The notes: generated by a model from the sequence alone, not told the origin. DNA of 64,000 nucleotides from G963665925 sp963678925 (GCA_963678925.1 OY787533.1:3410001-3474000), one strand, 5' to 3'; positions 44,462 to 53,781 are shown, counted from the first letter of the stretch. Numbers and translations are program-made.

Positions 44462-45136
44462 TCATTCATCTTCAATTGAAATGACATCCTTAAGCGACTT
44501 AAGCTGCTCAAAAACCTGAGCTGGTTTCGTGCGTTTGTTGTAACGGACTCTGAGACTGATGGCAGCCTGATTTGTTTCATCTGTGCTTTTTACAGACATG
44601 GAAATGATTTTCAGACCCAGCTTTTCAATGACGTCTCCTATTTCCCCAATGATGCCCGGCCTGTCATGTACTGTGAGAATAAGCTTTATTGATTTTCTCT
44701 GACTTTGAATATGGTCCTGGAAGATAATGATGACTTCCAGTGTCAGAAAAACAAAAAGTGCGGCAGTCGTCGCCACGAGGTAGTAACCGTGGCCAATCAC
44801 CAGACCGATACAGGCAACTGTCCAAAGGCCTGCTGCGGTTGTAAGCCCCTTGACACTGGCCCCTTCCTTGATGATGGTTCCTGCTCCGAGAAAACCGATA
44901 CCACTGATTACGGCTGCGCCGTATCTGGCAGGGGCAATGCCCACACCGTCGATTCCAGCCAAATCAGAAATGATTTCCGTATTTACGGCACTGACAAGGG
45001 TGGCGCCGATGGCGACAAGAATATGGGTTCTCAGTCCGGCAGGACGCTGTACGCTTTCTCTTTCAAAGCCTATAAGTCCCCCAAGGAGTCCCGCCAGAAC
45101 AATTTTGATAATCCAATCATAGTCAATGCTCCACAA
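44462..45136 (-). CDS. MgtC/SapB family membrane protein
   Basis: 224 residues: four to five membrane segments in the first ~140, with the family motifs GGLIGFERE, RTHILVAIGA and GIGFLGAGTIIKEG, then a C-terminal ACT-like domain (about 145-220). MgtC proteins affect magnesium homeostasis and ATP-synthase activity in pathogens; the role in free-living Clostridia is unclear. The first eight residues of the longer in-frame reading contain the ribosome site itself (GAGGAGGA), so the TTG at 45136 is the start. Confidence 0.9.
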   Translation of the reverse strand: MWSIDYDWIIKIVLAGLLGGLIGFERESVQRPAGLRTHILVAIGATLVSAVNTEIISDLAGIDGVGIAPARYGAAVISGIGFLGAGTIIKEGASVKGLTTAAGLWTVACIGLVIGHGYYLVATTAALFVFLTLEVIIIFQDHIQSQRKSIKLILTVHDRPGIIGEIGDVIEKLGLKIISMSVKSTDETNQAAISLRVRYNKRTKPAQVFEQLKSLKDVISIEDE

Positions 45137-45358
45137 ATTGTTATCCTCCTCTGTATGCATAAATTATTACCCGACATTGTTCAGGAGTAACGGGAAAATG
45201 GTCACCAAAACAATTTTACTAAAAATGTATAGGATGCGTCTAGATAAATATTTAATTTGTGGAAACAACAGGAAAAGAGTATGGAAAAGTGTGGGTTTAT
45301 AGACCCGATGGGTAAAAATCAAATAAGGATATTCATTGACTGAGAAAGGGGAGTCGTC

Positions 45359-46315
45359 ATGAAGAAAATACTTATTACCGGTTCAATGGGGCAGATTGGA
45401 ACAGCCATAGCGGCCCACCTGCGAGACTTGTACGGGACAGAAAATGTCATAGCAAGCGGACTGCATATGCGTATGGACTCGCCAGTGTGCACAGAGGGTA
45501 TCTTTGAAATTGTTGATGTGACCAACCCAGACCAGCTTGCCAAGGTTGCGGCAAAATATAGGGTGGACACTGTTATCCATTTGGCTGCCCTGCTTTCAGC
45601 CATAGGCGAGGAAAAGCCGCAGCTCTTGTGGAATATAAACATGAACGGACTCTATAATGTCCTTGAGCTGGCACGTGACCTGAAGCTCAAGGTATTCACG
45701 CCAAGCTCCATTGCGGCATTCGGTCCGACGACACCACCGGACATGACACCGCAGGATACCATCCAAAGACCATCCACCATATATGGTGTGTCGAAAGTGG
45801 CTGGGGAGCTGCTCTGTGATTACTATTTCAAAAGGTATGGCGTAGACACACGAGGGGTTCGGTATCCTGGTCTCATTTCCAGCGAGAAGGTGCCCAGCGG
45901 CGGCACGACAGATTACGCCGTGCACATATTCTATGAAGCCATTAAGACGGGCCATTTCACTTCGAATATTGCAGCGGGCACCTTTATGGATATGATGTAT
46001 ATGCCAGATGCCTTGAATGCAATTGTAGACCTCCTTGAGGCAGATCCGGACAGGCTGATTCACCGCAACGCCTTTAACATAACCGCGATGAGCTTTGATC
46101 CTGAAATCATTAAAAAAGCGATTCAAAAGCATATTCCGAATTTTTCCATGGATTACAAGGTGGATCCAATCAAGCAGAAAATCGCTGAAAGCTGGCCCAA
46201 CACCCTGGATGACAGCGCAGCACGCCAAGAGTGGGACTGGTCTCCAAAATACGATCTCGATGCGATGGTTGAAGATATGATTGCCAAACTTCGCATTAAA
46301 CTTCAGAAGTCTTAG
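45359..46315 (+). CDS. L-threonine 3-dehydrogenase, short-chain (epimerase-like) type
   Basis: 318 residues. An NAD-binding Rossmann fold (LITGSMGQIGTAIA), catalytic YGVSK (Tyr-x3-Lys), and the characteristic GLISSEKVPSGGTTDYAVHIFYEA and SWPNTLDDSAARQEWDW blocks identify the NAD-dependent threonine dehydrogenase of the SDR family, not the zinc MDR Tdh. It oxidises threonine to 2-amino-3-ketobutyrate, which a ligase (KBL) usually splits to glycine and acetyl-CoA; no kbl gene is in the window. GGGGAG precedes the ATG. Monocistronic. Confidence 0.92.
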   Translation: MKKILITGSMGQIGTAIAAHLRDLYGTENVIASGLHMRMDSPVCTEGIFEIVDVTNPDQLAKVAAKYRVDTVIHLAALLSAIGEEKPQLLWNINMNGLYNVLELARDLKLKVFTPSSIAAFGPTTPPDMTPQDTIQRPSTIYGVSKVAGELLCDYYFKRYGVDTRGVRYPGLISSEKVPSGGTTDYAVHIFYEAIKTGHFTSNIAAGTFMDMMYMPDALNAIVDLLEADPDRLIHRNAFNITAMSFDPEIIKKAIQKHIPNFSMDYKVDPIKQKIAESWPNTLDDSAARQEWDWSPKYDLDAMVEDMIAKLRIKLQKS

Positions 46316-46459
46316 GACTGGGGTTCAAAGGCCTTCTGGAAAAGTGTATAATCAACAGAGTGAGCATGCGTCAACAAATATTTCGGCGCAGTGCAAGATC
46401 TGAAGGATTAATGACGATTTATTGACGTAGGTTCAATATAATAAGAGGTAGGAAATAAG

Positions 46460-46485
46460 GGCGTCTGTCAATTTTGACAGACGCC
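46460..46485 (+). other. Hairpin in the hutI upstream region
   Basis: GGCGTCTGTCAA pairs perfectly with TTGACAGACGCC 28 bases before hutI. No T-run follows, so it may be an operator-like inverted repeat or an RNA element in the leader rather than a terminator. Confidence 0.5.
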
Positions 46486-46513
46486 GAGTTATGAGAAAAC
46501 GGAGCGATGTTCA

Positions 46514-47788
46514 ATGAAAAAAGGTAGCATAATCTTAAAAAATGCTTCTGAACTGGTGACAGTGAGCGGTTTTGAAGCGCGTAATGGCGAGAAAATGAAC
46601 GACCTTGGTATCATCGAGAATGGCGCAGTAGTTATAAAAGATGGCGTGATTACTCATGTTGGCACGACGGAAGAAATCATGGGCCAGATTGAAGACACAA
46701 GTGCATACGAGATGGTTGACTGTACAGGAAAAACAGTTATGCCTGGGTTTGTAGATTCACACACACACTTTGTATTTGGTGGCTATAGAGCGGACGAGTT
46801 TTCATGGAGACTGCGCGGCGACGATTACATGGATATCATGAATCGTGGTGGCGGCATTATCAATTCAGTGCGCGGTACAATGGAAGCCTCACTGGAAGAA
46901 CTGATTGCACTGGGCAAGAAGCGCCTTGACTCCATGATCATGTTCGGCGTTACTACAGTTGAAGGAAAAAGTGGCTACGGCCTTGACCGCGATACTGAAA
47001 TAAAGCAGCTTGAAGCTATGAAGGCGCTTCAAGATGCACATTCAATCGATATTGTGCCGACATTCCTGGGCGCTCATGCTGTGCCAAAGGATTACAAGGG
47101 CAATGAAGACGCTTTCATTGATCTGATGATTGATGAGGTTATGCCTGAGGTCGTTGAGAAAGGACTTGCAGAGTTCTGTGATATCTTCTGTGAGAAGAAT
47201 GTCTTTACGGTTGACCAGTCAAGAAGACTGCTCAATAAGGCAAAAGAAATGGGCCTCAAGGCTAAAATCCATGCAGATGAGATTGTTCGTCTGGGTGGTG
47301 CTGAGCTGGCAGCAGAAGTGGGTGCGGTTTCTGCGGACCATCTGCTTCAGGCTTCTGATGAAGGTATCAAGCAAATGGCAGAGGCTGGCGTGGTTGCAAC
47401 GGTGTTGCCTGGCACGGCCTACAGCCTGAAGGAGCCTTTTGCACGTGCGAGAGATATGATCGATATGGGTGCTGCTGTAGCGCTTGCATCGGATTTCAAC
47501 CCTGGAAGCTGCTTTACAGAGTCCATTCCACTGATTTTCTCACTGGCTACAATCAAAATGGGCATGTCCATTGAAGAGACTATTACAGCGCTGACGCTTA
47601 ATGGTGCAGCAGCAGTAGACAGAGCAGACAAAATCGGAAGTATCGATGTGGGCAAGTTTGGTGATGTGGTCATCCATGAGTTCCCATCATACAGATTCCT
47701 GCCATACCACATTGGTGTATCAACGGTAGAGAAGGTTGTTAAGAGCGGCCGCATGATCTTCGATAAGGAAAGCATCGAAATCAAATAG
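46514..47788 (+). CDS. hutI: Imidazolonepropionase
   Basis: It hydrolyses imidazolonepropionate to formiminoglutamate, the third step of histidine breakdown. 424 residues, amidohydrolase fold. Zinc ligands and active-site blocks: DSHTHFVFGGYRADEF, VEGKSGYGLD, PTFLGAHAVP, KIHADEI and ASDFNPGS. GGAGCG precedes the ATG. hutH and hutU are not in the window. fchA follows 137 bases later, consistent with a pathway ending in formimino transfer to tetrahydrofolate. Confidence 0.96.
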   Translation: MKKGSIILKNASELVTVSGFEARNGEKMNDLGIIENGAVVIKDGVITHVGTTEEIMGQIEDTSAYEMVDCTGKTVMPGFVDSHTHFVFGGYRADEFSWRLRGDDYMDIMNRGGGIINSVRGTMEASLEELIALGKKRLDSMIMFGVTTVEGKSGYGLDRDTEIKQLEAMKALQDAHSIDIVPTFLGAHAVPKDYKGNEDAFIDLMIDEVMPEVVEKGLAEFCDIFCEKNVFTVDQSRRLLNKAKEMGLKAKIHADEIVRLGGAELAAEVGAVSADHLLQASDEGIKQMAEAGVVATVLPGTAYSLKEPFARARDMIDMGAAVALASDFNPGSCFTESIPLIFSLATIKMGMSIEETITALTLNGAAAVDRADKIGSIDVGKFGDVVIHEFPSYRFLPYHIGVSTVEKVVKSGRMIFDKESIEIK

Positions 47789-47925
47789 ACAGTGCTTTTA
47801 AAATGTGCAAGTCAAACTTTGTAGAAGTTGAACATATTCACGCCATGATGGATTTAGTACTCTAAAGGAAAGTATCCTAGGATTGGCGCGGTGTTTGGAT
47901 AAGATATTAATCAAGGGGGATCACT

Positions 47926-48543
47926 ATGTTAATTGATCAGAATGTAAAACAGTTTGTTGAGACAACGGCTTCAAATGAGCCTGTGCCAGGTGGCGGAAGT
48001 ATTGCTGCACTAAGTGGCGCACTAGGAGCTGCACTGGCTGGCATGGTTGCCAACCTGACAGTAGGCAAGAAGAAATACGTTGAAGTTGAAGAGGAAATGA
48101 AGGCGCTTGTTGAAGAAGCAGCTGGTCTTCAGGACAAGCTGGTTAACCTTATCGACAAGGATGCAGCATCGTTTGATGATGTTATGAAAGCGTTCAAAAT
48201 GCCTAAGGAAACAGACGAAGAAAAGGCTGCAAGAACAGCTGAAGTTCAAAAGGGTATGAAGTATGCTGCAAGTGTTCCGCTTGAGACTGCTGAAACTGCT
48301 TTTGAAATCATGAAGCTGGCTGAAGCGGCTGTCGTAAAGGGCAACTCAAACGCGGTTACTGACGGTGCAATTGCAGCAATGATGGGCCGTACAGCTGTCC
48401 TTGGCGCAATCCTTAATGTAAGAATTAACCTGGGTTCTATCAAGGATGAGGCATTTGTTGAAGAGCTGGCTAAGAAGTGCGATGCACTTGAAGCTGAAGT
48501 TCAAAAGAGAGAGACAGAAATTCTGGCACAGGTAAAACTGTAG
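47926..48543 (+). CDS. fchA: Formiminotetrahydrofolate cyclodeaminase
   Basis: 205 residues, all helical. N-terminal VPGGGSIAALSGALGAALAGMVANLT is the diagnostic block of the cyclodeaminase family, and TDGAIAAMMGRTAVLGAILNVRINLG is near the C terminus. It converts 5-formimino-THF to 5,10-methenyl-THF with release of ammonia, feeding one-carbon units from histidine (or purine/glycine) fermentation. GGGGGAT precedes the ATG. The formiminotransferase partner is not in the window. Confidence 0.94.
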   Translation: MLIDQNVKQFVETTASNEPVPGGGSIAALSGALGAALAGMVANLTVGKKKYVEVEEEMKALVEEAAGLQDKLVNLIDKDAASFDDVMKAFKMPKETDEEKAARTAEVQKGMKYAASVPLETAETAFEIMKLAEAAVVKGNSNAVTDGAIAAMMGRTAVLGAILNVRINLGSIKDEAFVEELAKKCDALEAEVQKRETEILAQVKL

Positions 48544-48588
48544 TCGTCTTTCCACCTGAACCAAGAAAATATACACCATGACAATTTG

Positions 48589-48616
48589 CGGGTCACCCTA
48601 GGGTGACCCGTTTGTT
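48589..48616 (+). terminator. Intrinsic terminator after fchA
   Basis: Palindrome CGGGTCACCC/GGGTGACCCG followed by TTTGTTATT. Confidence 0.75.
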
Positions 48617-48756
48617 ATTGCAGTGAATTCAGTATTTGAACAGGTCAGGGAATTCGTATATACTAAGAATGAATTAATATTTTAGTACGTACTGCACAAT
48701 TGTTTGAAATGCATTAAATGTGGGCGTGCGCATTTCGAAAAGAGGAGTGTATCATT

Positions 48757-49593
48757 TTGGATAGAATTATTGTTGCGGATAGCAGCTGCGATTTGAACCC
48801 TGAAATAGCGGATGCAGTTGATGTGAATATTGTCCCTTTTAAGCTTTATATTGAAGGTGAAGAATATATTGATGATAAAGAGTTAAATGTTTTGAACTTT
48901 GTGAGCAAGATGATTAAGTCGCCTGAGCTGCCTAGGTCTGCGTGTCCTTCACCCAATGACTTTATGGAGAAGTTCCAGAAGGCCAGAGAAGTCTTTGTTA
49001 TTACAATTTCTTCAATGCTGAGCGGCACCTTCAACAGTGCAGAGCTTGCAAAAAATCTTTACAAGGAAGAATATCCGGATGCAAAGGTTCACGTGTTTGA
49101 CTCAAAATCTGCGTCCATTGGCGAGACACTGATTGCCATGCGCGTGCGTGAGCTCATAAACAAGGGACTGGATTTCGAGACCATTGTCGAAAATGTCGAG
49201 ACCTATATTGCGTCGCAGAAGACCCTGTTTATTGCTGAATCCCTTGAGAACCTTATGAAAAACGGCAGAATAAGCAAGTTCAAGGGCAGACTGGCAACAG
49301 CACTGAATATCAAGCCGATTATGGCTGCAACAGATGAAGGTGAGATTGTGCTGGTGGAAAAGGCACGTGGTTCCAATAAGGCCTTTAAGCGACTCGCTGA
49401 AATGGTATCTGAACGTGCGGGCAATGCCCAGGAGAGAATTTTGGCCATTTCACACTGTGACAATCCATCACGTGCGGAAATGCTCAAGGCTGAAATTGAA
49501 AAGCACTGTAAATTCAAAGATATCATTATTGTTCAGACAGCGGGTCTTTCGAGTCTGTACGTGGATAACCAGGGCATCATTCTGACATTCTAG
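48757..49593 (+). CDS. DegV family fatty-acid-binding protein
   Basis: 278 residues. IIVADSSCDLNPE at the N terminus, TISSMLSGTFNSAELA (Ser/Thr contacting the fatty-acid carboxylate) and RISKFKG identify the DegV/FakB family, which presents fatty acids to a FakA kinase. I start at TTG (48757): AGAGGAG lies 9 bases before it, while the longer in-frame reading has no ribosome site. No fakA-like gene is nearby. A terminator hairpin follows. Confidence 0.9.
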   Translation: MDRIIVADSSCDLNPEIADAVDVNIVPFKLYIEGEEYIDDKELNVLNFVSKMIKSPELPRSACPSPNDFMEKFQKAREVFVITISSMLSGTFNSAELAKNLYKEEYPDAKVHVFDSKSASIGETLIAMRVRELINKGLDFETIVENVETYIASQKTLFIAESLENLMKNGRISKFKGRLATALNIKPIMAATDEGEIVLVEKARGSNKAFKRLAEMVSERAGNAQERILAISHCDNPSRAEMLKAEIEKHCKFKDIIIVQTAGLSSLYVDNQGIILTF

Positions 49594-49639
49594 AAAGTCG
49601 ATGGCGCCTGAAGAGCAGGAAATGAATAATAAACTTTCT

Positions 49640-49664
49640 AAGGACAGCCATTAGGCTGTCCTTT
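49640..49664 (+). terminator. Intrinsic terminator after the DegV gene
   Basis: AAGGACAGCC-ATTA-GGCTGTCCTT followed by TCAGACT; a 10-bp perfect stem with only a short T-run. Confidence 0.65.
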
Positions 49665-49665
49665 C

Positions 49666-49788
49666 AGACTGTAGAAAAACTTCGAAATACTGCGTTGCTG
49701 GATAAAATCCGCTCTGATCACGTACGCACGAGTATGCTTTCAGAGCGGATTTTATCCGCGCTTGGTCTTTCGAAGTTTTCTACAGTCT
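49666..49788. repeat. 123-bp palindromic repeat element (REP/MITE-like)
   Basis: The two ends, AGACTGTAGAAAAACTTCGA and its near-exact complement, enclose an inner 16-bp inverted repeat (GGATAAAATCCGCTCTGA with CAGAGCGGATTTTATCC) and a central loop with CACGTACGCACGAGTATG. The outer and inner arms are separated by an unpaired region on each side. The shape and central ACGTACGC-type motif recall dispersed palindromic repeats in Clostridia; no transposase is present. Confidence 0.72.
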
Positions 49789-49964
49789 GTTTTATTGTTG
49801 TATGGAGGCCGATGAAATTTCAAAAGGTAAAATACTGGAATTTTACTTGCCGTTTTGAATTTGAAATGATATTCTTCGGGAGTGGTGTTTTGCATTATAT
49901 TTGCACTGAAAAAAATGAAGCAGGCAAATTTAGGTTAATAAATCTATTGAACTAGGGAGATACT

Positions 49965-51494
49965 ATGTCTATTCAACATTTTGAGTGGGGCAGGATCGAG
50001 TGGGTCATGGACTCGCAGAAGCTGAAAACCCCCTATCCAATGAACATCGGGCTGCTGACCCTGGATGTTTCTCAGCAGCAGCGCAAGCATATTCATTATG
50101 GTGAAGAACAGATTTTATATATTGTGCAGGGAGAGGGACTTCAGATTATCGAAGGCGAGGAAATCCTGTGCAAGAAGGGAGACCTCCTTTATATAGAAGC
50201 GGGAAGTGCCCATGAAACCCGAAATACGTCTGACGAGCCCCTAATCGAACTGGTGATTTCCGTACCGTCAGGCAAGGTTGTGCCGTCTTCCTTTGTACAG
50301 AGAATCGAAGCCCTCTTGAGTTCATTTGAAGGCATTCGTGTAGACAGCATCGATCCGGCGGTCTGTGAAAAGTACGAGGCTTCCATCGCCCAGCTTCGCT
50401 TTCCGCTCAACGTATTCGATGTCAATGACAAGCCCATCATTGTAACGGGACCTTATCCTGAAATATGTATGGAAAAGTGTAAAATTCATGAGGATATCCG
50501 GAATTGTTACATGTATTCGGACGAGCACCGCTTTACAATGGCCCAGAAGGATCCCTTCGCGGCGGTTGTCTGCAAGTATGGACTCACGGTCTTTGTCTAC
50601 CCTCTTGAAGTACGCGGCAAGATGATTGCACTGCTTCAGGGCGGCCACATACGTACCATTGACAGCGTGGGGAATCCGGAGCTTGAAAGCATGGACCGGG
50701 TCCACAGCGGCAGAATCAAGGCCATGCTTGAGCAGATACAGATAATCGGCAAAAACCTGATTAACGATACCATAACCAATAAACTGGTTCATGAGCTGGA
50801 TGCAAGCCATGCATCCCTGAGACAGTCTCTCGATTCCCAGAACCACCTCGAGGCCATGATACGCGAATCCGAGGACCGGCTCTACAGCGTACAGCTTAAC
50901 AATCATTTTCTCTTTAACACGCTCAACAGCCTAGCGGCTATGGCGGTTAAGGAGGATGCCTTTGACACCTATCAGGGGATTATTGATCTGGCAAACCTCT
51001 TCAGATACAATCTGCGGTCTGTGGAGAAGAATGTTCGGGTTCAGGAGGAACTGGAATTTCTCGAGAACTACATGAAGCTTCAGAAGCTTCGATTCGGCGA
51101 ACAGGTTGCCTATTTTGTACATGCAGATGAAGGTGCCCTGCAGTGTCTGATTCCTTTTAACACACTTCAGCCCCTTGTGGAAAACAGCTTCAAGCATGGT
51201 TTCAAGTGCCGCAACGCGTCGATGCACATACATGTGGAAATACGCATGGAGGGTTCTGACCTAAGACTGAGTGTATCAGATGATGGCTGCGGTATTGCGA
51301 CAAGCTATACCAAGGATACCCTTGGCTACATCTATCAGGAGACCGTACCCAAGAATCATGGCCTGTTTATGATTAACAAGCGACTGCAGGCACACTACGG
51401 TGACGAGTACGCCTTCCATATTGGTCCACAGCGCTGTCATGGCAAGGAAAAGGGAACCTGTGTCGAGGTGAAGATGCCCCTGATTATGGGCTAG
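49965..51494 (+). CDS. Cytoplasmic sensor histidine kinase (cupin - PocR - YesM/LytS type)
   Basis: 509 residues without membrane segments. Cupin sensor about 35-105 (RKHIHYGEEQILYIVQGEG, GDLLYIEAGSAHETRN); PocR-type domain about 130-265 with CMEKCKIHEDIRNC, likely a ligand-binding Cys cluster; coiled coil; then a His_kinase (YesM/LytS) domain with phospho-His314 in NNHFLFNTLNSL. The ATPase part has PLVENSFKHGF, SDDGCGI and NHGLFMINKR. PocR domains sense small hydrocarbon derivatives such as propanediol in known cases. The next gene, 13 bases on, is its AraC-type regulator. Confidence 0.9.
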   Translation: MSIQHFEWGRIEWVMDSQKLKTPYPMNIGLLTLDVSQQQRKHIHYGEEQILYIVQGEGLQIIEGEEILCKKGDLLYIEAGSAHETRNTSDEPLIELVISVPSGKVVPSSFVQRIEALLSSFEGIRVDSIDPAVCEKYEASIAQLRFPLNVFDVNDKPIIVTGPYPEICMEKCKIHEDIRNCYMYSDEHRFTMAQKDPFAAVVCKYGLTVFVYPLEVRGKMIALLQGGHIRTIDSVGNPELESMDRVHSGRIKAMLEQIQIIGKNLINDTITNKLVHELDASHASLRQSLDSQNHLEAMIRESEDRLYSVQLNNHFLFNTLNSLAAMAVKEDAFDTYQGIIDLANLFRYNLRSVEKNVRVQEELEFLENYMKLQKLRFGEQVAYFVHADEGALQCLIPFNTLQPLVENSFKHGFKCRNASMHIHVEIRMEGSDLRLSVSDDGCGIATSYTKDTLGYIYQETVPKNHGLFMINKRLQAHYGDEYAFHIGPQRCHGKEKGTCVEVKMPLIMG

Positions 51495-51507
51495 GAGGTG
51501 TAAGCGC

Positions 51508-52200
51508 ATGAAAAGAGCGATAATTATTGATGATGAGGCCATGTGCATTGACCTGGTTGAAGGACTGATCAGGCGATACAACATGCCTATAGATGTAGTC
51601 GGAACGGGCATGAACGGAAAGACAGCCATTGAATTGGCAAAGGAACTGAGACCGGATTTGATCTATCTGGATATTGAGCTGCCGGATTTGACGGGAATAG
51701 AGGTTATGGCGGCTCTTAAAGACACCCTTGACTACGACCCCGATATTATTGTGATTACAGCTTATGGAAGCTTTGAATATGCCCAGTCGGTCTTCAGGCT
51801 GGGGGCCAAGGATATTCTCCTGAAGCCGGTGGACTACAAGAAGTTCTTTGAGACCATGGAGCGGGTGCTTGGCTTCAAATACACAGATAACGCCACATTC
51901 AATGAAATTCTTGAGTACATTCATTCGCATTATACAGAAGATGTGGACCTTGACTTCCTGTGCGACAAGTTTCATCTGAGTAAGAGCCATGTGTCCCGGC
52001 TCTTTAATCAGCATCTTTCAACGACTTTTGTAAACTACAGGAACACACTGCGTGTGGAAGATGCAAAAGAGCTTCTAAAGAGCAGCAGTATGACCATTCA
52101 GCAAATATCCGAACAGGTTGGATTTGACAGCATGCACTATTTTTACAGGGTCTTCAGAAAGCTGACAGGCAAGACCCCAAAGTCCTATCAGGTCAAGTGA
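51508..52200 (+). CDS. Response regulator with AraC-type DNA-binding domain (YesN-like)
   Basis: 230 residues. Receiver 1-120: D8-D9, acceptor Asp55 in LIYLDIELPD, Thr in ITAYGS, Lys in LLKPVD. C-terminal double HTH about 135-228: YTEDVDLDFLCDKFHLSKSHVSRLFNQ and SMTIQQISEQVGFDSMHYFYRVFRKLTGKTP. AGGAGGTG precedes the ATG. The partner is the PocR-cupin kinase just upstream. Targets are not visible; no transporter or catabolic operon is adjacent. Confidence 0.94.
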   Translation: MKRAIIIDDEAMCIDLVEGLIRRYNMPIDVVGTGMNGKTAIELAKELRPDLIYLDIELPDLTGIEVMAALKDTLDYDPDIIVITAYGSFEYAQSVFRLGAKDILLKPVDYKKFFETMERVLGFKYTDNATFNEILEYIHSHYTEDVDLDFLCDKFHLSKSHVSRLFNQHLSTTFVNYRNTLRVEDAKELLKSSSMTIQQISEQVGFDSMHYFYRVFRKLTGKTPKSYQVK

Positions 52201-52229
52201 TTTAAGACGAAATTGCATATGAAACAGGT

Positions 52230-52271
52230 AAAATTCCGGCGTTGAACCATTCCATATCGCTGGAATTTTTT
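52230..52271 (+). terminator. Intrinsic terminator of the two-component operon
   Basis: AAATTCCGGCG pairs with CGCTGGAATTTTT around a 16-base loop and continues into a run of T. Confidence 0.7.
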
Positions 52272-52319
52272 TATGCAAAACAGGGCTATGCAAATATAGG
52301 ATAAAACAATAACAATCCG

Positions 52320-52476
52320 GTGAATTGCTGTGAAAACGTTTTTTTGAGATGATACTAGAGGAATAAGAGTAATACCCCATTACATCCTTAATCTACGACC
52401 GGCTCGATCCGGATCCAGAACCTGGCCTTCAGTGTTCTTGGGTGAAGAATGTTTAACTTCATTCTTCTCTTTTTTT
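52320..52476 (+). ncRNA. Possible leader or small RNA ending in an intrinsic terminator
   Basis: Between the AraC regulator terminator and the aminotransferase promoter lies a stretch of ~155 bases with hairpins (CCGG-n6-CCGG near 52400; CCAGAAC/GTTCTTGG near 52417). It finishes in GAAGAATG-TTTAACTT-CATTCTTC followed by TCTTTTTTT (52446-52476). No ribosome site or gene is inside. No known riboswitch class is recognised. Confidence 0.4.
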
Positions 52477-52539
52477 GCATACTAGAGGCAAATGGGTGGC
52501 ATATATACAAATAGTGCAAGCAAATTGTCACATTGTCTA

Positions 52540-52569
52540 TTGTCCATCTTAAATGCCAAATGATATATT
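52540..52569 (+). promoter_or_regulatory. Promoter of the serine-type aminotransferase operon
   Basis: TTGTCC (52540-52545), 18-base spacer, TATATT (52564-52569), about 60 bases before the gene and after the terminator at 52476. Confidence 0.5.
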
Positions 52570-52627
52570 TTAAGACGGAACACATAATTGTTTAGTATGT
52601 ACATATTTTAATCAGGAGGGAAACTTC

Positions 52628-53701
52628 ATGCACAAGAGATTATTTATTCCAGGTCCAGTAGACGTTCTGGATGACGTACTTCAAAAAATGGCAACACCTC
52701 AAATTGGTCATAGAACTAAGGAAGCTTCTGTTCTACAGAGAAGCCTGTCAGAAAACATGCAAAAGCTTTGGTTCACTGAACATGAAATCCTAACTTCAAC
52801 TTCTTCAGGTTCAGGTCTGATGGAAGGTGCTGTACGTTCTTGTACTAAGAAAAGAGCTGCAGTATTCTCAGTAGGCGCATTTGGTGACAGATGGCACAAA
52901 ATGGCTGTTGCAAATGGCGTACCTGCAGACAAGTTCAAGTCAGAGCTTGGTCAGCCAACTACACCTGAAATGGTAGAAGAAGCGCTGTCTACAGGCAAAT
53001 ATGACCTTGTTACAGTTACACATAACGAAACTTCAACAGGCATCATGAACCCAATTGAAGCGATTTCAGAGGTTGTTAAGAAATACCCTGAAGTTATCTT
53101 CTGTGTGGACATGGTAAGTTCAGCTGGCGGCGCAAAAGTGGAAGTTGACAAGCTTGGCATTGATATCTGTATCACTTCAACGCAAAAATGTCTTGGTCTT
53201 CCTGCTGGTCTGGCACTGTGTACTTTTTCTGAAAAAGCAGTCGAAAGAGCTAAGACAGTAGAGAACAGAGGTCTTTACTTTGACCTGCTAAGCCTATATG
53301 ACACAATCCAGAAAAAGGATTACCAATATCCATCGACACCTTCACTGTCACACATGTTTGCTCTGGATTACCAGCTGACAAAGATTGTTGAAGAAGAAGG
53401 CATCGAAAACAGATTCAACCGTCATCTTGAAATGGCAAAATACACACGTGAGTGGGCAAACAAGCATTTCGAAATGTTTGCACCTGAAGCATATGCTTCA
53501 AACACACTTACAACTGTTAAGAATACAAAAGGGATCAGCGTTAAAGATCTGAACACTGAGCTGGGCAAGCGCGGCTACATGATTTCTAACGGATATGGAG
53601 ACCTTAAGGAAAAGACTTTCCGTATTGCCCATATGGCAGATACGACAATGGAAGAACTGAAAGAACTATTGGGGCACATTGAAGACATTCTTGGTCTTTA
53701 A
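52628..53701 (+). CDS. Class V aminotransferase (serine-pyruvate/alanine-glyoxylate type)
   Basis: 357 residues, PLP-dependent. PGPVDVLDDVLQKMATPQIGHRT at the N terminus, FCVDMVSSAGG (cofactor Asp) and the Schiff-base Lys in STQKCLGLPAGLAL identify the serine-pyruvate/alanine-glyoxylate aminotransferase family. Next to serA it most likely makes phosphoserine or serine (some anaerobes use this branch in place of SerC), but the reverse, serine breakdown, is possible. Consensus ribosome site GGAGGG; high-expression codon use. Confidence 0.92.
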   Translation: MHKRLFIPGPVDVLDDVLQKMATPQIGHRTKEASVLQRSLSENMQKLWFTEHEILTSTSSGSGLMEGAVRSCTKKRAAVFSVGAFGDRWHKMAVANGVPADKFKSELGQPTTPEMVEEALSTGKYDLVTVTHNETSTGIMNPIEAISEVVKKYPEVIFCVDMVSSAGGAKVEVDKLGIDICITSTQKCLGLPAGLALCTFSEKAVERAKTVENRGLYFDLLSLYDTIQKKDYQYPSTPSLSHMFALDYQLTKIVEEEGIENRFNRHLEMAKYTREWANKHFEMFAPEAYASNTLTTVKNTKGISVKDLNTELGKRGYMISNGYGDLKEKTFRIAHMADTTMEELKELLGHIEDILGL

Positions 53702-53781
53702 GATGCTGATAAAATAAGAAACTGTGTGGAAGCTGACCAGATTCAGCTTCCACATTAGATGTATCTTGGGAGGAACGAATC

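Noticed and set aside
46460..46485. Riboswitch or terminator before hutI
   Set aside because: It is one simple hairpin without T-run and without a further conserved structure, so it is reported only as an inverted repeat.
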